64,000 nucleotides of DNA from Xanthocytophaga agilis (GCF_030068605.1 NZ_JASJOU010000005.1:248001-312000), one strand, 5' to 3'. Counted from the first letter of the stretch, positions 27,101-34,559 are shown. Translations and numbers: made by a program. Notes: a model not told the origin generated them from the letters alone.

Positions 27101-28147
27101 TTCATATACGACATCCAGTGCAACCCGTTTCTGACAAACCAACAGCACCCGTTTCCCCTGTGCGGCATAGTCTGCCATGAGATTGGCAATAAACTGCGAT
27201 TTACCTGTTCCAGGAGGTCCTTGTACCACAATCGACTTACCTGACTTTACCATTTGCATAGCCTGCTCCTGTGAGGCATCTAAAGGCAATGGCGTCAACA
27301 AATTTTCTTCATTCGCAATCTTACGACTTTTTTCCTCTGTGATCTTTCGAAGAAAAAAGTCTTCAGTTTCTTTGAACTCATCCTTTTCAATCAGATACTG
27401 ATAATCAGGCATTAAATAAGATCCTGCTTGTGGAAAAATTCCCAGAACTGCTTCAGGATATAATTTAATCTCTCCATTACGTTGCAAAGCCTCAAAATCC
27501 CCTCTTTTAAATGTTTGGAACGGTTGCAACTTATCTGTAAAAGTATCCTGATTGAAATTGATCTCAAGAGGGCTTTGTTTTAATAATTCATATAGTCGGG
27601 TTCGAAATTCCAGACTATCCTTACTAAAATCATCAAAGTCCGTCTCTATCCATTCATCTGTAATCTTTACATTATTGAAGTAGGAATAGGCTAGTAAAAA
27701 GCTTTTATTCAATTGGATCTCTTCACCTTCTCTTTGATATAATTCCCAACGGTTACCAGATTGTCCCAGGTGTACAGGAAAAAATAATAATGGACATCGA
27801 ACGGGTGTGCCATCAATGAGTTTACCATGTATCATGGGATAACCAACATACAAATCCTGAGCACCACGTTCCTGTTCAATAAATGTAGCCGTCCGCACGA
27901 TACGTCGTAATCGTTTGGTTGCTTCATTCACTTTGTCATACCGACTGTCCAATACATCACAAAGGGCAATCTTATTCTTTCCTGCAATCAGTTGGCGAAT
28001 GATATCAAATGAAGGTTTATTATCAAGAAAATCCAATTCATGAAGATCGAAAAACTGCTCTGAAGGTAGTGTCAACAAAAGCAGTGACTTATTGGATGAG
28101 GTAAGATTAGTTAGCCGTTTTTGGTATGCTTTCAGAAGTGTTAACAT
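24137..28147 (-). CDS. Upf1-like superfamily 1 helicase with C-terminal nuclease-like domain
   Basis: A 1336-residue protein. Residues 1-290 form an N-terminal region resembling the DUF4011-type front of large helicases (LTNLTSSNKSLLLL). The helicase has Walker A GPPGTGKSQ at about 310-318, DEAS at 967-970, GDSKQLQP, HYRS, VQGDERDIIIFS and NVAITRAKER. Between motifs I and II lies a ~650-residue, mostly helical insert. The last 60 residues (GRYEALILTDDDLYYQSLSA to FKRVYSREWW) resemble the Vsr-like nuclease domain often fused to such helicases, but the usual E-x-D is L-x-D. Role unknown: RNA or DNA remodelling, repair or phage defence are possible. It stands alone. Confidence 0.8.
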   Translation of the reverse strand: MLTLLKAYQKRLTNLTSSNKSLLLLTLPSEQFFDLHELDFLDNKPSFDIIRQLIAGKNKIALCDVLDSRYDKVNEATKRLRRIVRTATFIEQERGAQDLYVGYPMIHGKLIDGTPVRCPLLFFPVHLGQSGNRWELYQREGEEIQLNKSFLLAYSYFNNVKITDEWIETDFDDFSKDSLEFRTRLYELLKQSPLEINFNQDTFTDKLQPFQTFKRGDFEALQRNGEIKLYPEAVLGIFPQAGSYLMPDYQYLIEKDEFKETEDFFLRKITEEKSRKIANEENLLTPLPLDASQEQAMQMVKSGKSIVVQGPPGTGKSQFIANLMADYAAQGKRVLLVCQKRVALDVVYERLRQVGITDFLALVHDFKQDRKALYEQINRQIERIDEYKRLNLSLDAIYLERNFTQECRRIDKLTQELEEFRKTLFDETICGISVKELYLTSSPEKPGVSLKKEYKHFRFGETDDFMRRLAVYESYLPLEAEFYPLHDRVSFHAFTYSDQDLLTEYLQEVPATAQSVLTQADRIANLKLSISDLEVLTEEERKMRQVFELIPDESVWQIFLHYYKGNNAFVTSKWLDKHEKEILKCLKGTGIERSLSVDQLTRALELCMNALEARQNLFSWIRWSWFSGEKKEVQSIANDNGLSLERSDLKKLVEKIKRRISFEKVKDNLTVAWNTENLYDPDLAKQWFENQRTARKAYKLSKKLASFYPLAALLQGSYRVFQEKLYQLQAIADEWRQSKVRWRRYLTQEQVTRAWKNPMSIQDQLIALAEDFDALCELDKIKISFSSQERDVLTKLHTYYTALSKDDLSQNTFSGWASLFDNSLRLAWIDHIEGQYPVLRAVSTHKLKQMEDELQEALLKKQNLSREMLLMKLREQTYRNVEFNRLNNLVTYRDLKHQVSKKRHIWALRKLFGALGDEIFQLVPCWMASPESVSAIWDIQSSDIGSGEDNSAVAKAGKTIFDLVIFDEASQCFAERGLPAMARAQQIVITGDSKQLQPNDLYQIRYEEDSEDVPDLEVNSLLDLASRYLPQTQLKGHYRSQSLELIDFSNRYFYQQNLELLPDFNLINKIDPAIHYVKVDGVWKDSRNYEEADVVVALVQKLVLQYPEKQIGVVTFNYKQQGLIQDKLDAVTIEHGWLLPDSLFVKNIENVQGDERDIIIFSLGYAPDSAGRLMMQFGSLNQQGGENRLNVAITRAKERIYVVSSLHPQQLRTDDVLHEGPRLLQKYLEYAWQVSAGEYVPKPKISDRFVSKKLLKDRIADSQSDAIKELPFADITLKQEGRYEALILTDDDLYYQSLSAKDAHAYTPFLLSAKHWKFKRVYSREWWKKSGRLPKQ

Positions 28148-28253
28148 GCACCCAAAGTACGCATTTAAATGCAGAAAATGAAAAAGAGCGAAGTACTGCT
28201 GTTTTATACACTTTTCTAATGTTAGGATGAGTATCCTTTAACACAGATTTTTT

Positions 28254-28362
28254 GTTTGTGCATAATTCAGTGCAAAAGATTTTTCAGTGAAGGTAGTATC
28301 ATCTGTTCAATTAATAAAGAGTTTGCCTGTAACTACAATCACTTTTTCTTTTGCGCATAACT
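28254..28362 (+). repeat. interspersed intergenic repeat, copy B (~109 nt)
   Basis: Left end GTTTGTGCATAATTC, then TTTTTCAGTGAAGG, then right end CAATCACTTTTTCTTTTGCG followed by CATAACT. The order and spacing match copy A at 9637-9744, with moderate divergence in the middle. Confidence 0.6.
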
Positions 28363-28381
28363 CACGACAAGTTGAGTTATG
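28356..28381. other. 9-bp hairpin inside the repeat cluster
   Basis: CATAACTCA (28356-28364) and TGAGTTATG (28373-28381) are perfect complements with an 8-nt loop. The stem uses the right end of repeat copy B. Function unknown. Confidence 0.45.
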
Positions 28382-28490
28382 ATCGGAATTCCGTTCATTT
28401 TTCGTTTTGCGCATAATTCACGGCACAAACAAAATCTGATCGGAATTCACCGCAAAACTATTGCTTGCCAACAACTATGCACATTGGACT
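28379..28490 (+). repeat. additional partial repeat units with GCATAA core
   Basis: A direct half unit at 28395-28423 reads TTCATTTTTCGTTTTGCG followed by CATAATTCACG. The 12-mer TGATCGGAATTC occurs twice, at 28380 and 28439. An inverted core, ACAACTATGCACATTGG, lies at 28470-28486. Together with 28254-28362 they form a nested cluster. Confidence 0.5.
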
Positions 28491-28574
28491 TCTTTGTCAT
28501 AAATAAAACATGGAAATAAAGCTAATCGCGAATCTGGTAGAAAATAGCCTGAACGCCCTATCTATAAAATCCTT

Positions 28575-30611
28575 TTAAATCATCCGGCTATTTACTTTGG
28601 TCAACGCTTTATTACTGAGCAGATCATACATAACCTTAAATAAGTTATCTCGCTGAAAGGGTTTAGTCACACAGGCATTCATTCCTTTATCCAGATACTC
28701 CTTTATATTCTCAACAATAGCATCTGCTGTCAGGGCAATTATAGGAGTAGTGATACACAAGTCTTTTCGTATAATCTCTGTTGCCTCAATACCTCCCATA
28801 ACAGGCATTTGAATATCCATTAAAATAATATCAAATTCCTGCTTTCGTACTTCCGCAATTGCAGCCAAGCCATCGGGAACCAGCGTAACCTTTGTATTCC
28901 ACTGCTGCAGAATCGTGATTGCAAGGAGTTGGTTAAACTCATTGTCTTCCACCAGGAGTACAGATTTTCCACTAAGGAAATCAGAATTGGCTTCATGGAT
29001 AGATTCTTTATTGGCAGTTATTTCTACACCTTTTTCAAGTGTTACAGTCAGTGTGAAAATGGATCCCTTGCCAGGTGTACTACTTACGTCCAGCGATCCT
29101 TCCATTAACTCTGATAACTTTTTACAAATAGAGAGCCCTAAACCTGTGCCACCATATTTACGGGTAGTGGAAGTATCAGCCTGTGTAAAATCCTCAAAAA
29201 TAGAGAATAGCTTATCGGACGAAATTCCAATCCCTGTATCCTCTACAGAAAAACGGATTATCTGATGGGAGGACAATTCTTCTAATAATGTAGCAGTAAG
29301 AGTAATTCGTCCATGATCTGTGAATTTAATAGCATTACTCAGCAGATTCATTAAAATCTGGTTTAACCGGTAAGGATCGCCTTTTATGTACTTGTTTATA
29401 TGATGATCAATAGAAGAAGAAAGTGTAATGTTCTTCTCAGAAGCCTTAATTTGCAGTGAACGTATCAGACTTGACAGCTTTTCATTGAGATCAAAATCGA
29501 TATGTTCCAGTTCCAATCTACCTGCACCTATTTTAGACAGATCAAGAATATCATTGATAATAACTAATAAGTTTTCAGCAGATGTATGAATAGAATGCAC
29601 ATATTCTTGCTGTTTTTCAGTTAAAGGTGTTTCCCGTAGCAAATCACTAAGCCCAATGATCGCATTCATAGGCGTCCTGATTTCATGGCTGGTATTGGCT
29701 AAAAACCTTTCCTTGGTAGCAGCCAGTTCAAGTGCCTTCTGACGTGAGAGTAGTAATTCTTCTTCTGCTTCCTTTTTATATGTAATATCTCTGGCAACCG
29801 CTGTAATTCCTACGATCTGATTATTTTCAAAAATGGCTATGCTATTCTGAGATAGCCATCTCTGTCGGCCATCTTTATGTGTAAAGGTATAGTCAAAGCT
29901 GACTTTAGGTAATTGTCTATGAATCTGATCCAAAAAAATTCGTATTACTTCTTCTTTAAAAGAGGGTGAAACTACATATTGTATCTTTTGTCCAATAATT
30001 TCTTCTGCTGTATATCCAGTAATATCTTCTGTTGCAGGATTAATATATGTAATCGTTCCTTGTGTATTATACCGAAAAATGATATCAGTTGCATTCTCAA
30101 CAAGTTGACGAAAAAGAAGCTCCTTCTGCTCTATTATCTGTTTCTGCTCTTTTAAATTATTTGCTAATGAGCGGATTTCAGATGTATTTATCTCATGTAT
30201 CTTCAGAAACTGAATCATGTCTGTGAATGAATCACTAAGTGCAAAGTCTGGAACACTTAGTGAATATTGTGCTAACTGATCTGTTGAGGTAAGCCAAGGC
30301 GTTCCTATAAACAAAAGTGTATGACTTTTGTTTAAGAAGATAAATTGCCCACGCAGAGTAAGCCCTTTTGTTGATTCTGTGAGAATAAATATTTGTGAAG
30401 AATATTCCAATATACTTTCAAACGTGTACTTTGCACTCCATGGTCTCTGAATATGAAAACAAGCTGAAAATAATGGACAGGAGGCTACTTGAGAATTGAT
30501 CTTCTGTAAGCTTTTCCCAGATTTCTTAATAATCAAAGATTGGTCCATTTCAAAAAAGAAAGGGAACAATAAATCCACATCAATAGAATTACTATTATAT
30601 AGAAATTCCAT
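28575..30611 (-). CDS. hybrid histidine kinase with HNOBA sensor domain
   Basis: A 678-residue cytosolic signalling protein without membrane segments. Residues 1-140 match the HNOBA domain that partners H-NOX proteins (FPFFFEMDQSLII, CFHIQRPW, LRGQFIFL, SDSFTDMIQFLKIHE). A short coiled coil (about 145-170) leads to a PAS domain (about 165-280), a HisKA with His309 in NTSHEIRTPMN, an HATPase with Asn426, DTGIGI (458-463) and GGTGLGLSI (487-495), and a receiver with Asp599 and Lys650. The next gene upstream encodes an H-NOX protein, so the kinase is very likely controlled by nitric oxide bound to that partner. The phosphotransfer target is not in the window. Confidence 0.9.
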   Translation of the reverse strand: MEFLYNSNSIDVDLLFPFFFEMDQSLIIKKSGKSLQKINSQVASCPLFSACFHIQRPWSAKYTFESILEYSSQIFILTESTKGLTLRGQFIFLNKSHTLLFIGTPWLTSTDQLAQYSLSVPDFALSDSFTDMIQFLKIHEINTSEIRSLANNLKEQKQIIEQKELLFRQLVENATDIIFRYNTQGTITYINPATEDITGYTAEEIIGQKIQYVVSPSFKEEVIRIFLDQIHRQLPKVSFDYTFTHKDGRQRWLSQNSIAIFENNQIVGITAVARDITYKKEAEEELLLSRQKALELAATKERFLANTSHEIRTPMNAIIGLSDLLRETPLTEKQQEYVHSIHTSAENLLVIINDILDLSKIGAGRLELEHIDFDLNEKLSSLIRSLQIKASEKNITLSSSIDHHINKYIKGDPYRLNQILMNLLSNAIKFTDHGRITLTATLLEELSSHQIIRFSVEDTGIGISSDKLFSIFEDFTQADTSTTRKYGGTGLGLSICKKLSELMEGSLDVSSTPGKGSIFTLTVTLEKGVEITANKESIHEANSDFLSGKSVLLVEDNEFNQLLAITILQQWNTKVTLVPDGLAAIAEVRKQEFDIILMDIQMPVMGGIEATEIIRKDLCITTPIIALTADAIVENIKEYLDKGMNACVTKPFQRDNLFKVMYDLLSNKALTKVNSRMI

Positions 30612-30643
30612 ATTTCTACAGAGAAAGTTGAAAATTTGTCAAA

Positions 30644-30670
30644 GAGAATACTATTTGTGTAAATATTCTC
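30644..30670 (-). promoter_or_regulatory. inverted repeat just upstream of the HNOBA kinase
   Basis: GAGAATA (30644-30650) and TATTCTC (30664-30670) are perfect complements separated by 13 bases, 32 bp before the kinase start. It may be an operator or a leader hairpin; no regulator is identified. Confidence 0.3.
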
Positions 30671-30684
30671 CCTTATAAAAACAC

Positions 30685-30728
30685 AGGTCAGAAATATTTT
30701 CGATGATAGGGTATAAGTTTTCAGACCT
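30685..30728 (-). terminator. possible terminator after the H-NOX gene
   Basis: AGGTC-A-GAAA at 30685-30694 pairs with TTTC-A-GACCT at 30719-30728 (one A-A mismatch). On the minus strand the stem is followed by TGTGTTTTTATA. It lies 26 bp after the H-NOX stop and would separate H-NOX and kinase transcripts at least in part. Confidence 0.45.
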
Positions 30729-30754
30729 ACACTCTTGGACGAGAAGATAATATC

Positions 30755-31297
30755 TTACCAACTTATCTTAAAGATATCTGCTTCGTCTTTACTTTTTTTA
30801 GCCTGAAGTAATGCTACTGATACAGACTCATGAAATGCTTCTGCCAAGCCAATAATTAAGCCTTCCGCAAAGTCAGTCAATCCCATTCGGGTAGAATAAT
30901 AATGTATATGTAATTCTTTCTCATTGATAGCTTGGGTTCTGAATTCGGGAGGGGTAATACTGGGATAGACAAGCATGACACGACTGTGAAAGTTTGGCAG
31001 ATTAATTAAAAACTCTCGCAAGTTCCTTCCTCCGGTAAGCATCAAAGAGCCATAATGCTGATGGCCCGTATTATGTATCCAATATCTACCAAAAGCAAGT
31101 AATACTTCACGCAGGCTCAAACCCAATATATGGCTGGCAGAGCCTGCTAACTTATAGGTTATCGAATCGTCGTAGGGTTCATTGCTAATGAATAAATCAT
31201 CTGCAATACCACTATGAACTTTGATCTGATTCCATTTCTCAAGACCGAAATTTTCAGTAACGAGACCTTGGATTGCTTTATTGACAATTCCGTACAT
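30755..31297 (-). CDS. stand-alone H-NOX haem domain protein, nitric-oxide sensor
   Basis: A 180-residue protein covering a whole H-NOX (HNOB) domain and nothing more. It begins MYGIVNKAIQGLVTENFG, the family start. The proximal haem ligand is His104 (NLPNFHSRVML), and the haem-propionate clamp YxSxR is Tyr133-Ser135-Arg137 in HYYSTRMGL. H-NOX proteins bind NO through ferrous haem and pass the signal to a partner kinase or cyclase. The partner is almost certainly the HNOBA kinase encoded 143 bp downstream. Selectivity for NO over O2 depends on a distal-pocket Tyr that I cannot place safely by eye. Confidence 0.93.
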   Translation of the reverse strand: MYGIVNKAIQGLVTENFGLEKWNQIKVHSGIADDLFISNEPYDDSITYKLAGSASHILGLSLREVLLAFGRYWIHNTGHQHYGSLMLTGGRNLREFLINLPNFHSRVMLVYPSITPPEFRTQAINEKELHIHYYSTRMGLTDFAEGLIIGLAEAFHESVSVALLQAKKSKDEADIFKISW

Positions 31298-31906
31298 ATG
31301 ATTAGAGCTTAAAATGATAAAATGGGAAAGAAATTATTGTTTCTTACATTATCGATTAACTCAAATTAGTATTGAACTGCTGACTTGTATTTCTATTACC
31401 TAATGAAAAGTAAAGAATGCTATTCATGAAAGGTTGCAATGTTGAAAGAAATACTTGTCAAAATACCAGGGAATACAGAAAAGTGACTTTCAAGCCCTGT
31501 ATTATTGGTTGGTGAGAGGTTTGGTATCAGAGATATAAAGTTTCCTGAAAAAATTGTAAAAGGCAATAGATTAGAAGTTTTTTTCAGAGTAAAAATACTA
31601 TAAAAAATACATCTACCGATATCTTTTCTTAATCAACTAACACTCTGACAAACAAGCATTAATAAATATTTCACAAAGCATATCACACAAGTATTTATAC
31701 TTAATTTCCATTGAGCATGAATTTCATTTCTTCACTTTTTCCACATGAGTACTAGTTGGATATTAAGATAAATATCTCTTAAAGATGAAGGCATTGCTAT
31801 CACTTGATAACTATGCCTTTATAAAGTAAGTAAACTAGCTTTAATAAGTCTGCTCCTGTATATGTAATATACAGGATTATGCTTTTTGAGCTGCTATATC
31901 TGTTTG
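31298..31906. other. long intergenic region between H-NOX and eboE (609 bp)
   Basis: This is the longest non-coding stretch in the window. It holds the H-NOX leader on one side and the downstream region of eboE on the other. A weak hairpin can form from AATACAG/CTGTATT at 31472-31503, and a tight 10-bp hairpin lies at 31854-31876. No gene, tRNA or repeat of the window is found in it. Confidence 0.45.
31854..31876 (-). terminator. tight hairpin after eboE
   Basis: Ten-bp perfect arms (31854-31863 and 31867-31876) with a 3-nt loop GTA, 31 bp after the eboE stop. The minus-strand continuation lacks a clear T-run, so its terminator role is tentative. Confidence 0.45.
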
Positions 31907-33157
31907 TTATTCAATTAGTTTGTGCAAAACCCACTTCATCTCTCTCTCAATAGAATCTTTTAAATTTATTTTTAATTCTGCAGGTAATACTTCCCATGTA
32001 TAGGTTTCTACCTCCAGGTGATTTGTAAATGGACTGGCTTTTTGAATACGCAATACCTTTTCTATATCTTCCTGGGTAGATTGTAGTAGACCATAATCCT
32101 TAATAAACAAGGGTACATGGAAATGTGTACGCCACTCTGCCACATCCGGATCAAAAATATGTGGCAAGGCGTCGGAAAGGTCTGGATACTGCTGACGAGC
32201 AGACCAATTCTCATTTGCATGTAAATTTGTTTTTCTGGCCACAACCTGATGAAGATATGTCGATTCTGACAGATTTTGAAAGGCTTGTAGTAAAGGTCCT
32301 CTGGACTCAACAGGTGTAGGCAAATCCGCTTTGAGGGCAGCACTAATCTGAATCTTTCCAATACGGATTTCCGCTTCCTTAAAGGCTTTTACTGCCGCAG
32401 CTGGCTCTTCATACATTACAGCGAAATGACATACATCATAGCATAACTGTATATGCGTGCGGGCTAGCTCTTCTGCAGCTTCATGTTTAACTGAAAGATT
32501 ATCTACCAAATAAGCAGCGACAATAGGTATCAACGTTTTATTAAAAAGCTCAATCGTATCCTGTACATGATCAATAGAGCCATCAGGTTCTGGTTCTATG
32601 TCTATATGGATCACTTTTCCTTTTTCCAGAGACAGTCCCACCAGTTCCTTCACTACTTCAGCCATATGCAGACATCCTTTTCGGATAGCATCCTGGTGTG
32701 CAGACGGATTAGTATACCATCCCCGATAAGAAAAAGGAGAAGTAGAGATACCTGCATCACATTTGTCACAAGTATCGGGTACATTAGGTAGCTCTGCCAG
32801 GATCTGTGCTAGTCTGATAGTATAATCCCGTCGCTCCGTTGTTGTCCAGTCAGGACGATGTACATCATCTTTTACCCGTTGTCGGTGAAAACCTCCATAA
32901 GGAAAGCCGTTCATGGTAAACACATACAAGTTGTTTTCCATAAGCCACTTTTTGAAAGCATCCAGTTCGGCTGGTTGAATGAGTGTTCGACTGGCTTGAT
33001 CTGGTAATCGTAGACCTATTGCAAAAGCATTATCTGGTGCAATAGATTCCTTAAGTGGTAGTACATACTCCTGAAGACTTTGAAATATATCTTTCCAGGA
33101 TTCACCTGCATGAATATTGGTGCAGTAGGTGAGATGAATATTATTACTCAGATGCAT
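31907..33157 (-). CDS. eboE: metabolite traffic protein EboE-like TIM-barrel protein
   Basis: A 416-residue protein without signal peptide. It begins SNNIHLTYCTNIHAGESW and contains FTMNGFPYGGFHRQRVKDDV with PDWTTTERRDYT, then the Cys pair DTCDKCDAGISTSPFSYRGW, HIDIEPEPDG and LCYDVCHFAVMYEE, all marks of the EboE family of xylose-isomerase-like TIM barrels. Acidic and His residues at strand ends suggest a metal site. In cyanobacteria and other bacteria the ebo genes are needed to move a metabolite precursor to the periplasm; the reaction of EboE is unknown. It follows eboD by 71 bp on the same strand. No other ebo genes are in the window. Confidence 0.87.
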   Translation of the reverse strand: MHLSNNIHLTYCTNIHAGESWKDIFQSLQEYVLPLKESIAPDNAFAIGLRLPDQASRTLIQPAELDAFKKWLMENNLYVFTMNGFPYGGFHRQRVKDDVHRPDWTTTERRDYTIRLAQILAELPNVPDTCDKCDAGISTSPFSYRGWYTNPSAHQDAIRKGCLHMAEVVKELVGLSLEKGKVIHIDIEPEPDGSIDHVQDTIELFNKTLIPIVAAYLVDNLSVKHEAAEELARTHIQLCYDVCHFAVMYEEPAAAVKAFKEAEIRIGKIQISAALKADLPTPVESRGPLLQAFQNLSESTYLHQVVARKTNLHANENWSARQQYPDLSDALPHIFDPDVAEWRTHFHVPLFIKDYGLLQSTQEDIEKVLRIQKASPFTNHLEVETYTWEVLPAELKINLKDSIEREMKWVLHKLIE

Positions 33158-33179
33158 GGGGTAATAATCAAAAAGTGAA

Positions 33180-33219
33180 GGTAGATGAAGTATCTATCAC
33201 TTAAAATACATCATCTACC
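33180..33219 (-). other. inverted repeat between eboD and eboE
   Basis: GGTAGATGA (33180-33188) and TCATCTACC (33211-33219) are perfect 9-bp complements around a 22-nt loop, and a minus-strand T-rich TTCACTTTTT follows. It could attenuate transcription from eboD into eboE. Confidence 0.4.
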
Positions 33220-33228
33220 TGTTTCAAA

Positions 33229-34404
33229 CTAAATATTAACTTCGGTTTTCTGTTTTCGTGTCTCCAGAATACCAATTGCTTTTGTCATTAATTCGGTATT
33301 GATTTCGTGGACTTCTACCCCTTTTCCAATTCGCTCCAGCAACATAATTGTAAGGCGCCCGCCTAAGTGTTCTCTAAACTCATGCAAGCCTCGAATTACT
33401 GCCAACTCTCCGGTAGATGTTCTGGCTGATAGTTCAGGGATATATAACTCAAAACCTAATTGTTCCAACAGCTCTATTATCTGATCTGACTCCTCAGCTG
33501 ACAGTTTGCCTACAAGTTGAGAATAAATACTATCCAATGCAATCCCAATGGCTACAGCTTCGCCATGCCGTATCTGGTAGCCATTCAATGCTTCTAGTTT
33601 ATGAGCAGACCAATGACCAAAGTCCAAGGGACGAGACGATCCCATCTCAAATGGATCTCCACCCGCAATATGATTCAGATGTAACTCTGCACATTGGTGA
33701 ATCAGTTGTTGCATAGCAGGCATGTCTCTCGTTGCCAGGGCAGAGGCATTTTCAAAAAGAAATGAAAAGAAAGCAGAGTCCTTAATTAATGCTACTTTAA
33801 CTGCTTCTGCAATTCCACTCCGCCAATCTCTATCCTGTAATGCTGCTAAAAAGTCAAAATCATTCAAAACGGCAAAAGGTGGAGCAAAGGTGCCCAGAAA
33901 ATTCTTTTTGTTAAATGCATTTACACTGTTCTTCACTCCAATGCCGGAATCATTCTGTGCCAATACTGTTGTTGGTATCCGTATCAAACGTACACCACGA
34001 TGCGAAACCGCCGCAGCAAACCCTGCCATGTCTAATACTGCACCACCACCTATGACAGCAATATAGGAGTGTCGGTCTATGCCAAACTCATTTACAGCCT
34101 GCTCTATCTTTTCTACCCACTCTGTCGTATTTTTGCAAGCTTCACCACCTTCTACGAAAATAGGACTTCCCGCAAGCTGGAAAATGGTTCGGTTTGCTTC
34201 TGCATAGGTTTGTATTTGCTCTTCCAGTTGGGGGTATGCAAGGGCCACCCCACTATCAATTATAAATAAAACCTTACCAATAGCTCCTGGATAAGAAGGC
34301 TGTATAGTTTGTGCAAAAAGAGGGTTATCCAGCTTGAATAATCCGTTGGTAAAATGTACGGGATATTGAAATCTGACCTGAAACTGTTGATATAAGGATT
34401 GCAT
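33229..34404 (-). CDS. eboD: EboD-like 3-dehydroquinate synthase family enzyme
   Basis: A 391-residue sugar-phosphate cyclase of the dehydroquinate synthase fold. The NAD site is GGGAVLDMAGFAAAV followed by HRGVRLIRIPTTVLAQND. The metal ligands are kept: Glu in GIAEAVKVALI, His in DFGHWSAHKLE and His in IRHGEAVAIG. The second motif differs from housekeeping AroB (NFGHTxGHAxE), and the gene is coupled to eboE, which together point to EboD rather than shikimate-pathway AroB. The product is unknown; the family makes cyclised sugars from phosphorylated ketoses. It lies 216 bp downstream of a large sugar-dehydrogenase gene. Confidence 0.83.
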   Translation of the reverse strand: MQSLYQQFQVRFQYPVHFTNGLFKLDNPLFAQTIQPSYPGAIGKVLFIIDSGVALAYPQLEEQIQTYAEANRTIFQLAGSPIFVEGGEACKNTTEWVEKIEQAVNEFGIDRHSYIAVIGGGAVLDMAGFAAAVSHRGVRLIRIPTTVLAQNDSGIGVKNSVNAFNKKNFLGTFAPPFAVLNDFDFLAALQDRDWRSGIAEAVKVALIKDSAFFSFLFENASALATRDMPAMQQLIHQCAELHLNHIAGGDPFEMGSSRPLDFGHWSAHKLEALNGYQIRHGEAVAIGIALDSIYSQLVGKLSAEESDQIIELLEQLGFELYIPELSARTSTGELAVIRGLHEFREHLGGRLTIMLLERIGKGVEVHEINTELMTKAIGILETRKQKTEVNI

Positions 34405-34559
34405 AATAGGTATAACTCGCTACAGATTCACAAAAATGCGAATCTTTTATTAAAATGTGAAGAAACTGGACACTTCATTATCAGGTTGGGATTTGCTTTC
34501 TACTTCTCGTAACAAATAGTAATCCGGAAAAGTTGATAACAGGGCTACTATACATACAA

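Larger units (their letters stand above)
28148..28574. other. intergenic region rich in GCATAA repeats (427 bp)
   Basis: The gap between the sensor kinase stop and the helicase start (both minus strand) holds the second copy of the ~108-nt repeat, a further direct half copy, an inverted half copy and a 9-bp hairpin. No gene is seen, and the helicase promoter must lie in or beside the repeats. Confidence 0.55.

Noticed and set aside
31298-31906. Hidden small RNA or tRNA in the 609-bp gap
   Set aside because: No cloverleaf, conserved TPsiC sequence or promoter-terminator pair was found; only weak hairpins.
33229-34404. Calling the cyclase a housekeeping AroB
   Set aside because: The second metal motif deviates from AroB and the gene is coupled to eboE, so EboD is the better name, although the AroB fold is shared.
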